The notes beneath the pieces are model-generated. The model saw nothing but the letters and a program-made list of their open reading frames with translations. It did not search any database and had not been told where the DNA came from. The position numbers and the translations under genes were made by a program. A DNA stretch of 64,000 nt, from contig CAZHYS010000001.1 of NCBI GenBank assembly GCA_964536975.1, forward strand, positions 54,919-118,918. Direction: 5' to 3'. Position 1 is the first letter of the stretch; each line of letters opens with the position of its first letter. The DNA is from JAKQDP01 sp964536975. GTDB taxonomy: Bacteria; Patescibacteriota; Patescibacteriia; 2-01-FULL-39-33. This document shows, in pieces, positions 49,050 through 57,107 of this stretch.

Positions 49050-49058
49050 TGTTAGAAT
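49050..49058 (+). promoter_or_regulatory. Extended -10 promoter of holB, leaderless
   Basis: TGT-TAGAAT ends 9 bases before the ATG at 49068. Confidence 0.5.
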
Positions 49059-49067
49059 TCAAGATAT

Positions 49068-50099
49068 ATGAAGAACGGAAAAACGGATTTTTGCTGGGAA
49101 ACATGCGGCCACGATAATGTGGTCAGTTTTTTGCAGTCATCGGCCGCCAGCGGTAAAATTTCTCATGCTTATTTGTTCGTTGGCCCGGCCGGTCTCGGCA
49201 AATATACGGTCGCCCAGAAATTCGTCGGTTCTATTTTGTGTCAGGGGCAGAACAGCGCGAGGCCGTGTGGCGATTGTTTTTGTTGCCATCAGCTTGAGCG
49301 AGGCGTTCATCCTGACGTCTACGAAGTTTTCCGTCAGACGGATGAGAAGACCGGCAAATTGAAAAAAAATATCTCCATCGATCAGGTGCGGGACTTGAAA
49401 AACCGTCTCCAGCAAGGCAGCATGCTCAACAGCTACAAAGTGGCGATTATTGACGGCGCTCAAGCGCTCACGGCCGCCGCGGCCAACGGATTATTGAAAC
49501 TACTTGAAGAGCCCACGCCAAAGACAGTCATTATTCTTATCGCTGATAGCGTCGCCAATTTGCCTCCCACCATTGCCTCCCGTTGCCAGCAACTGAATTT
49601 TTTTCCAGTGGATACGCGCCGGATAGAAGATTTTCTTCGGGAAAAGACCGATTCCGCCGTCGCTCAAAAAATCGCCCGATTGTCTTACGGCCGGCCGGGA
49701 GTGGCGATGTCGTTTTTGGAGAACAAATCATTATTGACTGACTATGACGACAATATCAAAAAGTTTTTTACTTTGCTTGGCGCTGATTTGAGCGGCCGTT
49801 TCAAACTGGTTGATAAGCTGGTCGGCTTTGCCGCCGGCGATGAGACGCAAAATGCCGAGCGAGTCAAAAAGCTTTTGGCCGACTGGCAGCTATTAATCAG
49901 AGATTTTTTGCTTATCTCTAGCGATAATGAATTTTTGGTGGCCAACGCGGAATATTTGCCCCAGATCAAAAAAAATTCCGGCAATTTTGATTTTGCAAAG
50001 ATAAAAAATACGCTTTTGGCAATGAACCGAGCGATGATCGGCTTTGATTACAATGTTAATTCCAAATTAATCTTGGAAAATTTAATTATAAATTTATGA
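49068..50099 (+). CDS. holB: DNA polymerase III delta' subunit
   Basis: A 343-residue clamp-loader subunit. It has HAYLFVGPAGLGKYTVAQ, in which the Walker A Thr/Ser is Tyr, so nucleotide binding is doubtful, as expected for delta'. The zinc module is complete (C58, C67, C70, C73), followed by HPDVYEVF, IDQVRDLKNRL, KVAIIDGAQALTAAAANGLLKLLEEP and ASRCQQLNFFPV. With delta and tau/gamma it loads the sliding clamp. The last base pairs overlap the lipoprotein gene (ATGA). Confidence 0.9.
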   Translation: MKNGKTDFCWETCGHDNVVSFLQSSAASGKISHAYLFVGPAGLGKYTVAQKFVGSILCQGQNSARPCGDCFCCHQLERGVHPDVYEVFRQTDEKTGKLKKNISIDQVRDLKNRLQQGSMLNSYKVAIIDGAQALTAAAANGLLKLLEEPTPKTVIILIADSVANLPPTIASRCQQLNFFPVDTRRIEDFLREKTDSAVAQKIARLSYGRPGVAMSFLENKSLLTDYDDNIKKFFTLLGADLSGRFKLVDKLVGFAAGDETQNAERVKKLLADWQLLIRDFLLISSDNEFLVANAEYLPQIKKNSGNFDFAKIKNTLLAMNRAMIGFDYNVNSKLILENLIINL

Positions 50100-51163
50100 G
50101 CAGGAAAATTTCCTTGTTTTTCGTCCTAGCGTCGGCGCTTTTTGTCGCCGCCGGCTGTACTTTTACTCTCGGCGGTTCCGACAGTCAGAAAATCGACGGC
50201 GGTGTTTGGAAGTCGGCTGACGGCGGCCAGACTTGGACGCAGACGGTGGCAGTGCCGCTTACCGGCGGCAAAGTCGCCAGCATTGCCGATGTGGATGTCA
50301 ACAAGATAGTTTTTGATCCCCAGGATCACAACACGATTTATCTGGCGACGGAAAGCGACGGCATTGTTTATACGTATAATGGCGGTATCAGCTGGCAGAA
50401 ATTTTCAGCTCTCAATACCGGCAAAATAAGAGGCATCGCTGTTGATCCGGTGTTCAAATGCACTCTTTATGTCATCACTGGCAATAAGCTGTATAAGTCC
50501 AATGACTGCGGCCGGTTTTGGGACAATGTTTACTTCCATCAGAACAGCGATGTTGCTCTGACTAGTATAGCGGTTGATCACGCCAATAAAGATATTGTCT
50601 ATATGGGCACTAGTGACGGCGAAGTGCTCAAAAGCGCCGATGGCGGCACGACCTGGAAGACCGCCAATTATGTCAAAGGCGGAATAATCATGGATGTCAT
50701 TATTGATCCCAATAATCATAGCATTGTTTATGCCGCGACTGACGATCGAGGGATTTACAAATCAACCGACGGCGGAGCAAATTGGGTTTCCCTGTCGGAC
50801 AGAGTTAAAGGATTTTCCGGCGCCAGTAAGTATATCAAGATGGTGGCGGACAAGGCGACCAGTGGCGGCCTGATCCATATTTCCAAATACGGCATGTTGA
50901 GGAGTATAGATGGCGGCGAGACCTGGACGGCAGTGGAGCTTTTGCCGGCGCCCAAAAACACCAGCATTTATGCTTTGGCGGTCAATCCGAAGAATAGCAA
51001 CGAGATTTATTATTCCACCACCAGCAGTTTGGTCAAGAGCATAGACGGCGGCAAGAGCTGGTCATCGCAGAAATTGCCTTTCGCCAGATTGGCCAACTCC
51101 ATTGCCATTGATTTTCAAGATACCAATATTGTCTATTTGGGAGCGTTTAAAGCTAAAAATTAA
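50096..51163 (+). CDS. Lipoprotein with Asp-box (BNR) beta-propeller repeats
   Basis: A 355-residue exported protein. The signal peptide ends in a lipobox (LFVAAGC), so Cys21 is probably lipidated. The rest is a propeller of about six Asp-box repeats of the SxDGGxxW type: SADGGQTW, YNGGISW, SADGGTTW, STDGGANW, SIDGGETW, SIDGGKSW. Such propellers occur in sialidases, Vps10-like and YCF48-like proteins and usually bind ligands. No sialidase active site is recognisable. It overlaps holB by 4 bases, and frr follows after 11. Confidence 0.88.
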   Translation: MSRKISLFFVLASALFVAAGCTFTLGGSDSQKIDGGVWKSADGGQTWTQTVAVPLTGGKVASIADVDVNKIVFDPQDHNTIYLATESDGIVYTYNGGISWQKFSALNTGKIRGIAVDPVFKCTLYVITGNKLYKSNDCGRFWDNVYFHQNSDVALTSIAVDHANKDIVYMGTSDGEVLKSADGGTTWKTANYVKGGIIMDVIIDPNNHSIVYAATDDRGIYKSTDGGANWVSLSDRVKGFSGASKYIKMVADKATSGGLIHISKYGMLRSIDGGETWTAVELLPAPKNTSIYALAVNPKNSNEIYYSTTSSLVKSIDGGKSWSSQKLPFARLANSIAIDFQDTNIVYLGAFKAKN

Positions 51164-51174
51164 AATATAAAAAT

Positions 51175-51726
51175 ATGAGCATTGTTTCCAATCACGCGAC
51201 TGACTTTGATAAAGCAGTCGGCCACTTCAAGGAGGATATTGCCACCTTAAAAACCGGTCGCGCCAATCCGGCAATTCTGGACAATGTCCGAGTGGAGGCC
51301 TATGGCGCGCCGTCGCCGCTCAATCAGCTTTCCTCTATTTCCGTCCCGGAAGCGCGCTCAATCCTTATCCAGCCTTGGGATAAAAATGTCGTCAAAGACA
51401 TCGAAAAGGCGCTTCGGGAAGCATCGTTGGATTTGGGGATTGTCAATGAGGGCGACAAGATTAGAATCACCATTCCGCAAATGACCGAAGAATCAAGGAA
51501 AGATATTGTCAAAATTCTTCATCAAAAAGAAGAGCAGGCGAAAATCGCCGTTCGGAGCATCCGCGAGGACATCAAAGAAGAAATTTTGGCGGCGGAAAAA
51601 AACAAGGAATTCGGCGAAGACGAAAAATTCTCTTTGATTGAAGAGCTGGACAAGAAAGTAGGCGAGTACAATGACAGAATCAAAGCGATTGCCGCCGACA
51701 AAGAAAAAGAAATAATGACTGTTTAA
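51175..51726 (+). CDS. frr: Ribosome recycling factor
   Basis: A 183-residue RRF that splits post-termination ribosomes with EF-G. It has the standard FKEDIATLKTGRANPAILDNVRVEAYG start, PLNQLSSISVPEARSILIQPWDK, NEGDKIRITIPQMTEESRKDIV and the C-terminal helix. The length is normal. No Shine-Dalgarno site precedes the ATG. In most bacteria it follows pyrH and tsf; here it follows a lipoprotein gene. Confidence 0.97.
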   Translation: MSIVSNHATDFDKAVGHFKEDIATLKTGRANPAILDNVRVEAYGAPSPLNQLSSISVPEARSILIQPWDKNVVKDIEKALREASLDLGIVNEGDKIRITIPQMTEESRKDIVKILHQKEEQAKIAVRSIREDIKEEILAAEKNKEFGEDEKFSLIEELDKKVGEYNDRIKAIAADKEKEIMTV

Positions 51727-51745
51727 AAAATCAAATCCTTATCCA

Positions 51746-52900
51746 ATGACGATAATTATTTTCATCGCCGTTTTGTCGGTAATGGTTTTTGCCCACGAGA
51801 TCGGGCATTTTTGGACTGCGCGCAAACTCGGTGTTCGGGTGGACGAATTCGGTTTTGGCCTGCCGCCGCGGATTGTCGGCGTCAAGAAGAAAGACGGCAA
51901 ATTCAAAATAGTTTGGGGTAATCGGGCGGAGCCGGAGAACGAGCCGACGCTTTATTCATTTAATTGGCTGCCTATTGGCGGCTTTGTCAAAATCAAAGGA
52001 GAAAACGGCGAATTGGCGGAAGAGAGTGACAGTTTTGGCCACAAAAAAATTTGGCAACGGATAGTAATATTGGTGGCGGGCGTCACTATGAATGTAATAT
52101 TGTGTATGGTGTTGTTGGCTTGGGGCTTTGGTCTCGGCATGCCGACAGATATCAGCGGCGGCGATATCCGAGGCGCCAATATTACCAATCGGAGCATTCA
52201 AATTGTTCAGGTGTTGGATGATTTACCGGCGGCCGCCGCCGGAATTCAGGCTGGCGATATAATTTCCACTGTTGATGGCCGGCAATTTGAGAATATAAGC
52301 GGCATTCAAGAATATTTGGCGGACAAAGCCGGACAAACCGTTTCTTTTGCCGTCAAACGAGGGGAAGAAAATTTATCTTTTGACATCGGGGTGACAAAAT
52401 TTAATGACAGTGTCGGCATCGGCGTCGCGCTTAGCGAGACCGCGATTGTCAGTTATCCGTGGTATTTGGCTATTTGGCAAGGTGTAAAATCAACCTTTAT
52501 TTGGCTGGCGGCAATTATTATGGCTTTTGTCGCGCTGATAAAAAATTTAATCATCGGACAACCAACTGGCGCCGATGTGGCTGGTCCAGTCGGAATAGCA
52601 GTATTGACCGGACAATTCGCCCGGCTTGGATTCGTGTATTTGCTCCAATTCACCGCGCTTTTATCGCTCAATCTGGCGGTCATTAATATCCTGCCGTTTC
52701 CGGCCTTGGACGGCGGTCGGGTCTTGTTTTTGTTGATAGAGAAAATGCGTGGCCGAGCCGTCAAAAAAGAATGGGAAAATTTGGTCCATAATATTGGTTT
52801 CATTTTGCTAATGGTGCTGGCGCTATGGCTGACCCTGGGCGATGTCCGGCAGTATGGCGGCCGGATTTTTGCCGGCCTGAAAAATATTTTCGGCTTATGA
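51746..52900 (+). CDS. rseP: Site-2 intramembrane metalloprotease RseP/M50
   Basis: A 384-residue M50 protease in the membrane. The zinc site HEIGH (17-21) lies in helix 1 and the LDG motif in NILPFPALDGGR near residue 330, with one PDZ domain between (VLDDLPAAAAGIQAGDIISTVDG). RseP cuts membrane-bound regulators and signal peptides. Four or so membrane segments are visible. The order frr, rseP, proS recalls the conserved frr-uppS-cdsA-dxr-rseP-proS string of many bacteria, with the lipid genes missing. Confidence 0.93.
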   Translation: MTIIIFIAVLSVMVFAHEIGHFWTARKLGVRVDEFGFGLPPRIVGVKKKDGKFKIVWGNRAEPENEPTLYSFNWLPIGGFVKIKGENGELAEESDSFGHKKIWQRIVILVAGVTMNVILCMVLLAWGFGLGMPTDISGGDIRGANITNRSIQIVQVLDDLPAAAAGIQAGDIISTVDGRQFENISGIQEYLADKAGQTVSFAVKRGEENLSFDIGVTKFNDSVGIGVALSETAIVSYPWYLAIWQGVKSTFIWLAAIIMAFVALIKNLIIGQPTGADVAGPVGIAVLTGQFARLGFVYLLQFTALLSLNLAVINILPFPALDGGRVLFLLIEKMRGRAVKKEWENLVHNIGFILLMVLALWLTLGDVRQYGGRIFAGLKNIFGL

Positions 52901-53247
52901 GGATAACAGTCTTGGACAATTTAAATCCGCTGGCGGTCGTCCGGCGCGCCGGCTACGGCCAAGTGCGCGATGGCAGTCCGGAGGAGAGTTATGCCCGCCG
53001 TCTCGGCGGCGGTTTTTATCCGCGCTTTCATATTTATATCAATGGCCGGGAAATAAATTTGCATTTGGATCAAAAGCAGGCGAGTTATCAGGGCCAGAAG
53101 AAACATAGTGGCGAATACGAAGGAGAGACGGTGGAGCGTGAAGCGATGAGAATAAAAGAGGTGATGGAAATGATGTTTTCAGAGGAGCAGGCGGCCCCGC
53201 CAGTCACCGAACCTCGAGACGGATTTTGGGGTTTTTTGAGAAAATAA
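52897..53247 (+). CDS. Conserved-looking small protein after rseP, function unknown
   Basis: A 116-residue protein starting with an ATGA overlap with rseP. The core reads PRFHIYINGREINLHLDQKQASYQG, which looks like a small beta-sheet domain, followed by a helix (VEREAMRIKEVMEMMF) and a short Pro-rich tail. I do not recognise a named family. Translational coupling with rseP suggests a shared function. The longer in-frame start at 52825 lies within rseP and is rejected. Confidence 0.72.
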   Translation: MRITVLDNLNPLAVVRRAGYGQVRDGSPEESYARRLGGGFYPRFHIYINGREINLHLDQKQASYQGQKKHSGEYEGETVEREAMRIKEVMEMMFSEEQAAPPVTEPRDGFWGFLRK

Positions 53248-53305
53248 AATCTTTGACAAAACCACCAAAAAATGAAAAGATATTATCATAATTTATACCA
53301 AATCT

Positions 53306-54526
53306 ATGAAACAATCCACGCTTTTTACTAAGACCCAAAAACAACCGCCAAAAGACGCGGTTAGCGCTTCTCACAAATTTTTGTCCCAGGGCGGATTCAT
53401 AGACATGCTGATGGCTGGCGTGTATACCTATTTGCCGCTCGGCTGGCGGGTAATCAATAAGATTTCTACGATTGTCCGGGAAGAAATGGATGCCACCGGC
53501 GCGCAAGAAATGCTGATGCCGGCGCTTCAGCCGAAAAATATTTGGGACGAGACCGGCCGGTGGGCCAGCTTGGCGGAAATAATGTATCAATTCAAGGATC
53601 GTGGCAATAAAGACAATGGCCTCGGCGCTACTCACGAAGAAGTTATTTATGATTTGGTTCGTCGCAATATCAGCTCTTATCGCGAATTGCCGTTTGCCAT
53701 CTATCAGATCCAAAATAAGTTCCGCAATGAACTGCGCGCCAAGGGTGGCATTATGCGCGGCCGGGAATTCATGATGAAGGATTTATACAGTTTTCACTTG
53801 TCCCAAGAAGGTTTGGACAAGTATTATCAAGGGATGATTGAGGCATATAAGAGAGTCTATAATCGCTGCGGCTTGGAGGTAAAAGTGGTGGAAGCGTCCG
53901 GCGGCATCTTTACCAAAAATTATTCCCATGAGTTTCAGGTGATTTCCGAAGCCGGCGAGGACAAAATCGTTTATTGTCCAGCTTGTGATTATGGTCAAAA
54001 CAGTGAAATTTCAAAATTGAAAGCTGGCGACGCCTGCCCGAAATGCGGCGCCAAACTCCAGGAGGGCAAAAGCATTGAAGCGGGTAATATTTTTCAGTTT
54101 GGCGATAAGTATGCCAAAGATATGAATGGCTATGCCACCGATGAAAAGGGTGAACGCCGGCCGATTCTGATGGCGAGCTATGGCATCGGCATTTCCCGTT
54201 TGGTCGCCACCATTGTGGAGATATATCATGATGACAAGGGAATCATTTGGCCAGAAACAGTGTCGCCGTTTAAAGTCCATTTGTTGTCTCTGGGCGAGAA
54301 TGAACAAGCAGAAAAGATTTACGATCAATTAAAGAAAAATGGCGTGGAGGTTTTGTATGATGATCGGGATATCTCGGTCGGCGCCAAACTGGCTGATGCC
54401 GATCTCATCGGCATTCCGTGGCGCGCCATTGTCAGCAAGAAGACCGCCGGCAAGGTGGAACTCAAAAAACGCGACGCCAAGGAAACAAAATTAGTAACCG
54501 CAAGTGATCTAATCAAGTCAATTTAA
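53306..54526 (+). CDS. proS: Prolyl-tRNA synthetase, short form without editing domain
   Basis: A 406-residue class II synthetase that charges tRNA-Pro. Motif 1 (INKISTIVREEMDATGAQEMLMPALQP), motif 2 (QNKFRNELRAKGGIMRGREFMMKD) and motif 3 (ASYGIGISRLVATIVE) are present, with the C-terminal anticodon-binding domain. The YbaK-like insertion of about 180 residues found in most bacterial ProRS is missing, so mischarged Ala-tRNA-Pro must be cleared in trans or tolerated. Two CxxC pairs flank the deletion point (YCPACDY, CPKCGAKL). The short form is also known from alphaproteobacteria. Confidence 0.95.
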   Translation: MKQSTLFTKTQKQPPKDAVSASHKFLSQGGFIDMLMAGVYTYLPLGWRVINKISTIVREEMDATGAQEMLMPALQPKNIWDETGRWASLAEIMYQFKDRGNKDNGLGATHEEVIYDLVRRNISSYRELPFAIYQIQNKFRNELRAKGGIMRGREFMMKDLYSFHLSQEGLDKYYQGMIEAYKRVYNRCGLEVKVVEASGGIFTKNYSHEFQVISEAGEDKIVYCPACDYGQNSEISKLKAGDACPKCGAKLQEGKSIEAGNIFQFGDKYAKDMNGYATDEKGERRPILMASYGIGISRLVATIVEIYHDDKGIIWPETVSPFKVHLLSLGENEQAEKIYDQLKKNGVEVLYDDRDISVGAKLADADLIGIPWRAIVSKKTAGKVELKKRDAKETKLVTASDLIKSI

Positions 54527-54599
54527 AAAAAATAATTAAAATTTTGCAAGCCTATGAAAATTTGGATGAAGCGGAAGGCAAAATGAGTTACAAAATTTT

Positions 54600-54722
54600 T
54601 ATTGTTTGAGTCCGTCCGCCGCGGCGGACGGACGAGTTTAAAAATTTTGTTAGAATTTTGCCTTTAAGCGCCAAATTTTCATCAGCTTGCGATTTTTGCG
54701 GCACTTTTTCTAAAAAAGTGCC
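54600..54722. repeat. Palindromes before the mreBCD operon
   Basis: GTCCGTCCGCCG-CGGCGGACGGAC (about 54610-54633) contains the TCCGCCGCGGCGGA palindrome. GGCACTTTTTC...AAAAAGTGCC (54700-54722) resembles the palindrome at 16606. The second ends 11 bases before the mreB ATG. Confidence 0.75.
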
Positions 54723-54733
54723 AAAAAAAGAAC

Positions 54734-55771
54734 ATGTTCAAAAAATTTTTCAGCAAAATAAATAAAGGCCTTGGCATTGATCTGGGCAGTACCAAGACTA
54801 TGATTTATCAGCAGGATCGTGGCATTGTCGTCAATGAATCATCGGTTGTGTCGGTCAATACTCGGACTGATCAGATTTTGGCGGTCGGCGATGAAGCCAG
54901 AAAAATGCTCGGCAAAACTCCGCCCCACATCATCGCCAGCAAGCCACTGGAATACGGCATAATTTCCGATTTTGAGGTGACAGAAAAAATGATCCATTAC
55001 TTTATTGATCGTTTGTACGCCGGGAAAATGTCTTTTTCCGCCCGCCCGCGAGCCATTGTCGGGATTCCTTTGGACGTAACCGAGGTAGAGAAAAAAGCGG
55101 TGGAAGATGTCGTGTTATCGGCTGGCGCGTCGCAGGTTTTTTTGGTGGAAAACATCATGGCGGCGGCCATCGGCGCTCGGATTCCGATTCAGGATCCGAC
55201 CGGCAACATGATTGTCAATTTGGGTGGCGGATTGGTGGAGGTGGCGGTTATTTCTCTTAATGGCATTGTCAACTGGAAGATTTCCAAAACCGCCGGTTTG
55301 GAATTGGATCGCGATATCATTAGATTCGCGCGCGAAGAATTCAACCTGGTTTTGGGAGAAATGGTCGCCGAAGACATCAAGAAAAAAATCGGTTCGGCAG
55401 TCGGCCTGGATGAGCCGTTAGAGATGGAGATGCGCGGTCGGGAAATAGTTTCCGGTTTGCCGCGGGAAGTGATTGTTGATGACGGACAGGTTAGGACGGC
55501 CTTATCCAAATCAATTCGGAATATCTTGGATATTATCAAATCAACATTGGAAACGACTCCGCCGGAGTTGGTTGCTGACATTTATCAGAAAGGCATTATC
55601 TTGACCGGCGGAACAGCTCTGCTCAAAGGCATAGATCAATACATCTCCAAAAACATCGGTATTCCTGTCCACATTGCCGACGATCCCCAGACTTGCGTAG
55701 TTCGGGGCATGGGCATTATGTTGGATAATGAAGCGCTACTCAAAGATATCGTCGTGCCCTCTTCCCAATAA
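54734..55771 (+). CDS. mreB: MreB actin homologue, copy 2
   Basis: A 345-residue MreB: LGIDLGSTKTMIYQQDRGI, KPLEYGIISDFEVTEKMI, VGIPLDVTEVEKKAV, IVNLGGGLVEVAVISLNGIV and IILTGGTALLKGIDQYI. The phosphate-2 loop reads NLGGG rather than DIGGG (Asp to Asn), so ATPase activity may differ from the copy at 45703, which has DIGGGTSE. It leads the mreB-mreC-mreD-PBP2 operon, so it is the likely main elongasome filament. Confidence 0.92.
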   Translation: MFKKFFSKINKGLGIDLGSTKTMIYQQDRGIVVNESSVVSVNTRTDQILAVGDEARKMLGKTPPHIIASKPLEYGIISDFEVTEKMIHYFIDRLYAGKMSFSARPRAIVGIPLDVTEVEKKAVEDVVLSAGASQVFLVENIMAAAIGARIPIQDPTGNMIVNLGGGLVEVAVISLNGIVNWKISKTAGLELDRDIIRFAREEFNLVLGEMVAEDIKKKIGSAVGLDEPLEMEMRGREIVSGLPREVIVDDGQVRTALSKSIRNILDIIKSTLETTPPELVADIYQKGIILTGGTALLKGIDQYISKNIGIPVHIADDPQTCVVRGMGIMLDNEALLKDIVVPSSQ

Positions 55772-55786
55772 TCATTTTTTTAGTCA

Positions 55787-56581
55787 ATGAAAAGAATCAT
55801 AAAATTGTCCGCGGCGGCGCTGGTCTTCATTTTATTTCTGGCTATTTTCCATTATGCTGGCTGGTTGCGGCCAGTGGAGGGGGCGGCGGTAAAAATAATC
55901 GGTCCGGTTCAGGGCGGTGTTTATTCTTTGGCCGGCGGCATAAAATCATTTTCTACTTCCTGGATTAAGAAGCGGGATCTTTTGGCGGAAAATGAGGAAC
56001 TAAAACGGGAGTTGGCAAAATATCAAGTGGATCAAGCTAGAGTCAATAGCTTGACCCAAGAAAACGAGCTTCTCAAAAAAGAATTGAATTTTATTGAAGA
56101 GACGAAGGCGAAAACCGTTTCTGCCAAAATTGTCACTGGTATTTCTGATTCGCTTTCTCGGTCGGTAGTAATAAGTCGCGGCAGTAAGGATGGGATCGTA
56201 AAGGGATTGGCGGTTGTTTCCAATGATGGAATTTTAATCGGGAAAATCCATGAAGTCGGCGATTCTTTTAGCAAAGTGCTGCTACTGACTGATAATAATA
56301 GCAAAGTCGCGGCCACCATTCAAAATCAAAGCCAAACCGCCGGCCTGGTAGAGGGCCAGTTCGGTCTAAGTCTGTCTATGACAAATATTCCGCAAGATCA
56401 GGAGATTAAGGACGGCGATTTGGTGGTCACCTCTGGTCTGGAGGGGGATATTCCCAAAGGGCTACTAATCGCCAAAGTTGAATCAGTCAGTCAGATGGAG
56501 AACGAGATTTTTAAAACTGCCATTTTGAGTCCGATAATTTCTTTTGACGACTTGAGCTATCTACTAGTCATAATTCCTTGA
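55787..56581 (+). CDS. mreC: Rod shape-determining protein MreC
   Basis: A 264-residue MreC with an N-terminal membrane helix (about 5-25), a coiled coil (about 62-105: ENEELKRELAKYQ...) and the beta-barrel part with ISRGSKDGIVKGLAVVSNDGILIGKI and DLVVTSGLEGDIPKGLLIAKV. It links MreB to PBP2 outside the membrane. It lies 15 bases after mreB and 4 bases before mreD. Confidence 0.93.
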   Translation: MKRIIKLSAAALVFILFLAIFHYAGWLRPVEGAAVKIIGPVQGGVYSLAGGIKSFSTSWIKKRDLLAENEELKRELAKYQVDQARVNSLTQENELLKKELNFIEETKAKTVSAKIVTGISDSLSRSVVISRGSKDGIVKGLAVVSNDGILIGKIHEVGDSFSKVLLLTDNNSKVAATIQNQSQTAGLVEGQFGLSLSMTNIPQDQEIKDGDLVVTSGLEGDIPKGLLIAKVESVSQMENEIFKTAILSPIISFDDLSYLLVIIP

Positions 56582-56585
56582 TTTT

Positions 56586-57107
56586 ATGTGGAGGAAGGCA
56601 ATAATTTTTTTGATCGGAATACTGCTGGTCACGACGATCCAGATTTCTTTTTTGGGACGCTTTTCACTCGCTGTTTCCTGGTTAAATTTGTTTATTTTGT
56701 TTTTGGTTTTACTTGTTAGCCTGGTCGATTTTTCTTGGACGCTATTTTTCGTTTTGGTGGCCGGTCCGCTGTTGGACATTTATTCCAACCTTCCTTTTGG
56801 CGTTTTTTCACTCTGTTTTTTATTTACAGCCCTTTTTTTGGAAGCGCTTCTGCTTAATTTTTTTACCAATCGATCGTTTTATTCCTTTGTCTTTCTCGGT
56901 CTGTCCGCTACGATTATCTATCATATCACGCTTTATTGTCTGGTCGGCTTGTTGTATTTGGTCGGCTTGAGCGATTTTTTCTTCGGTTGGAGCTCGGCAA
57001 TCGATGTCGTCTTTCAGCTGGTGACAATTTCAATTCTTTTGGCTTTTTCGTTTTTTACCATTGATGCTTTATCCAATAGATTCAAACCGAATTTTATAAA
57101 TTCATGA
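56586..57107 (+). CDS. mreD: Rod shape-determining protein MreD
   Basis: A 173-residue protein with five or six hydrophobic helices and the MreD-like turn GPLLDIYSNLPFGVFSL. MreD is a small membrane partner of MreC in the elongasome. Its end overlaps the PBP2 gene by 4 bases (ATGA). Confidence 0.85.
   Translation: MWRKAIIFLIGILLVTTIQISFLGRFSLAVSWLNLFILFLVLLVSLVDFSWTLFFVLVAGPLLDIYSNLPFGVFSLCFLFTALFLEALLLNFFTNRSFYSFVFLGLSATIIYHITLYCLVGLLYLVGLSDFFFGWSSAIDVVFQLVTISILLAFSFFTIDALSNRFKPNFINS

Noticed and set aside
53306..54526. ProRS without editing domain as a novel feature
   Set aside because: Short ProRS forms without the insertion are already known in other bacteria, so it is recorded only in the annotation.
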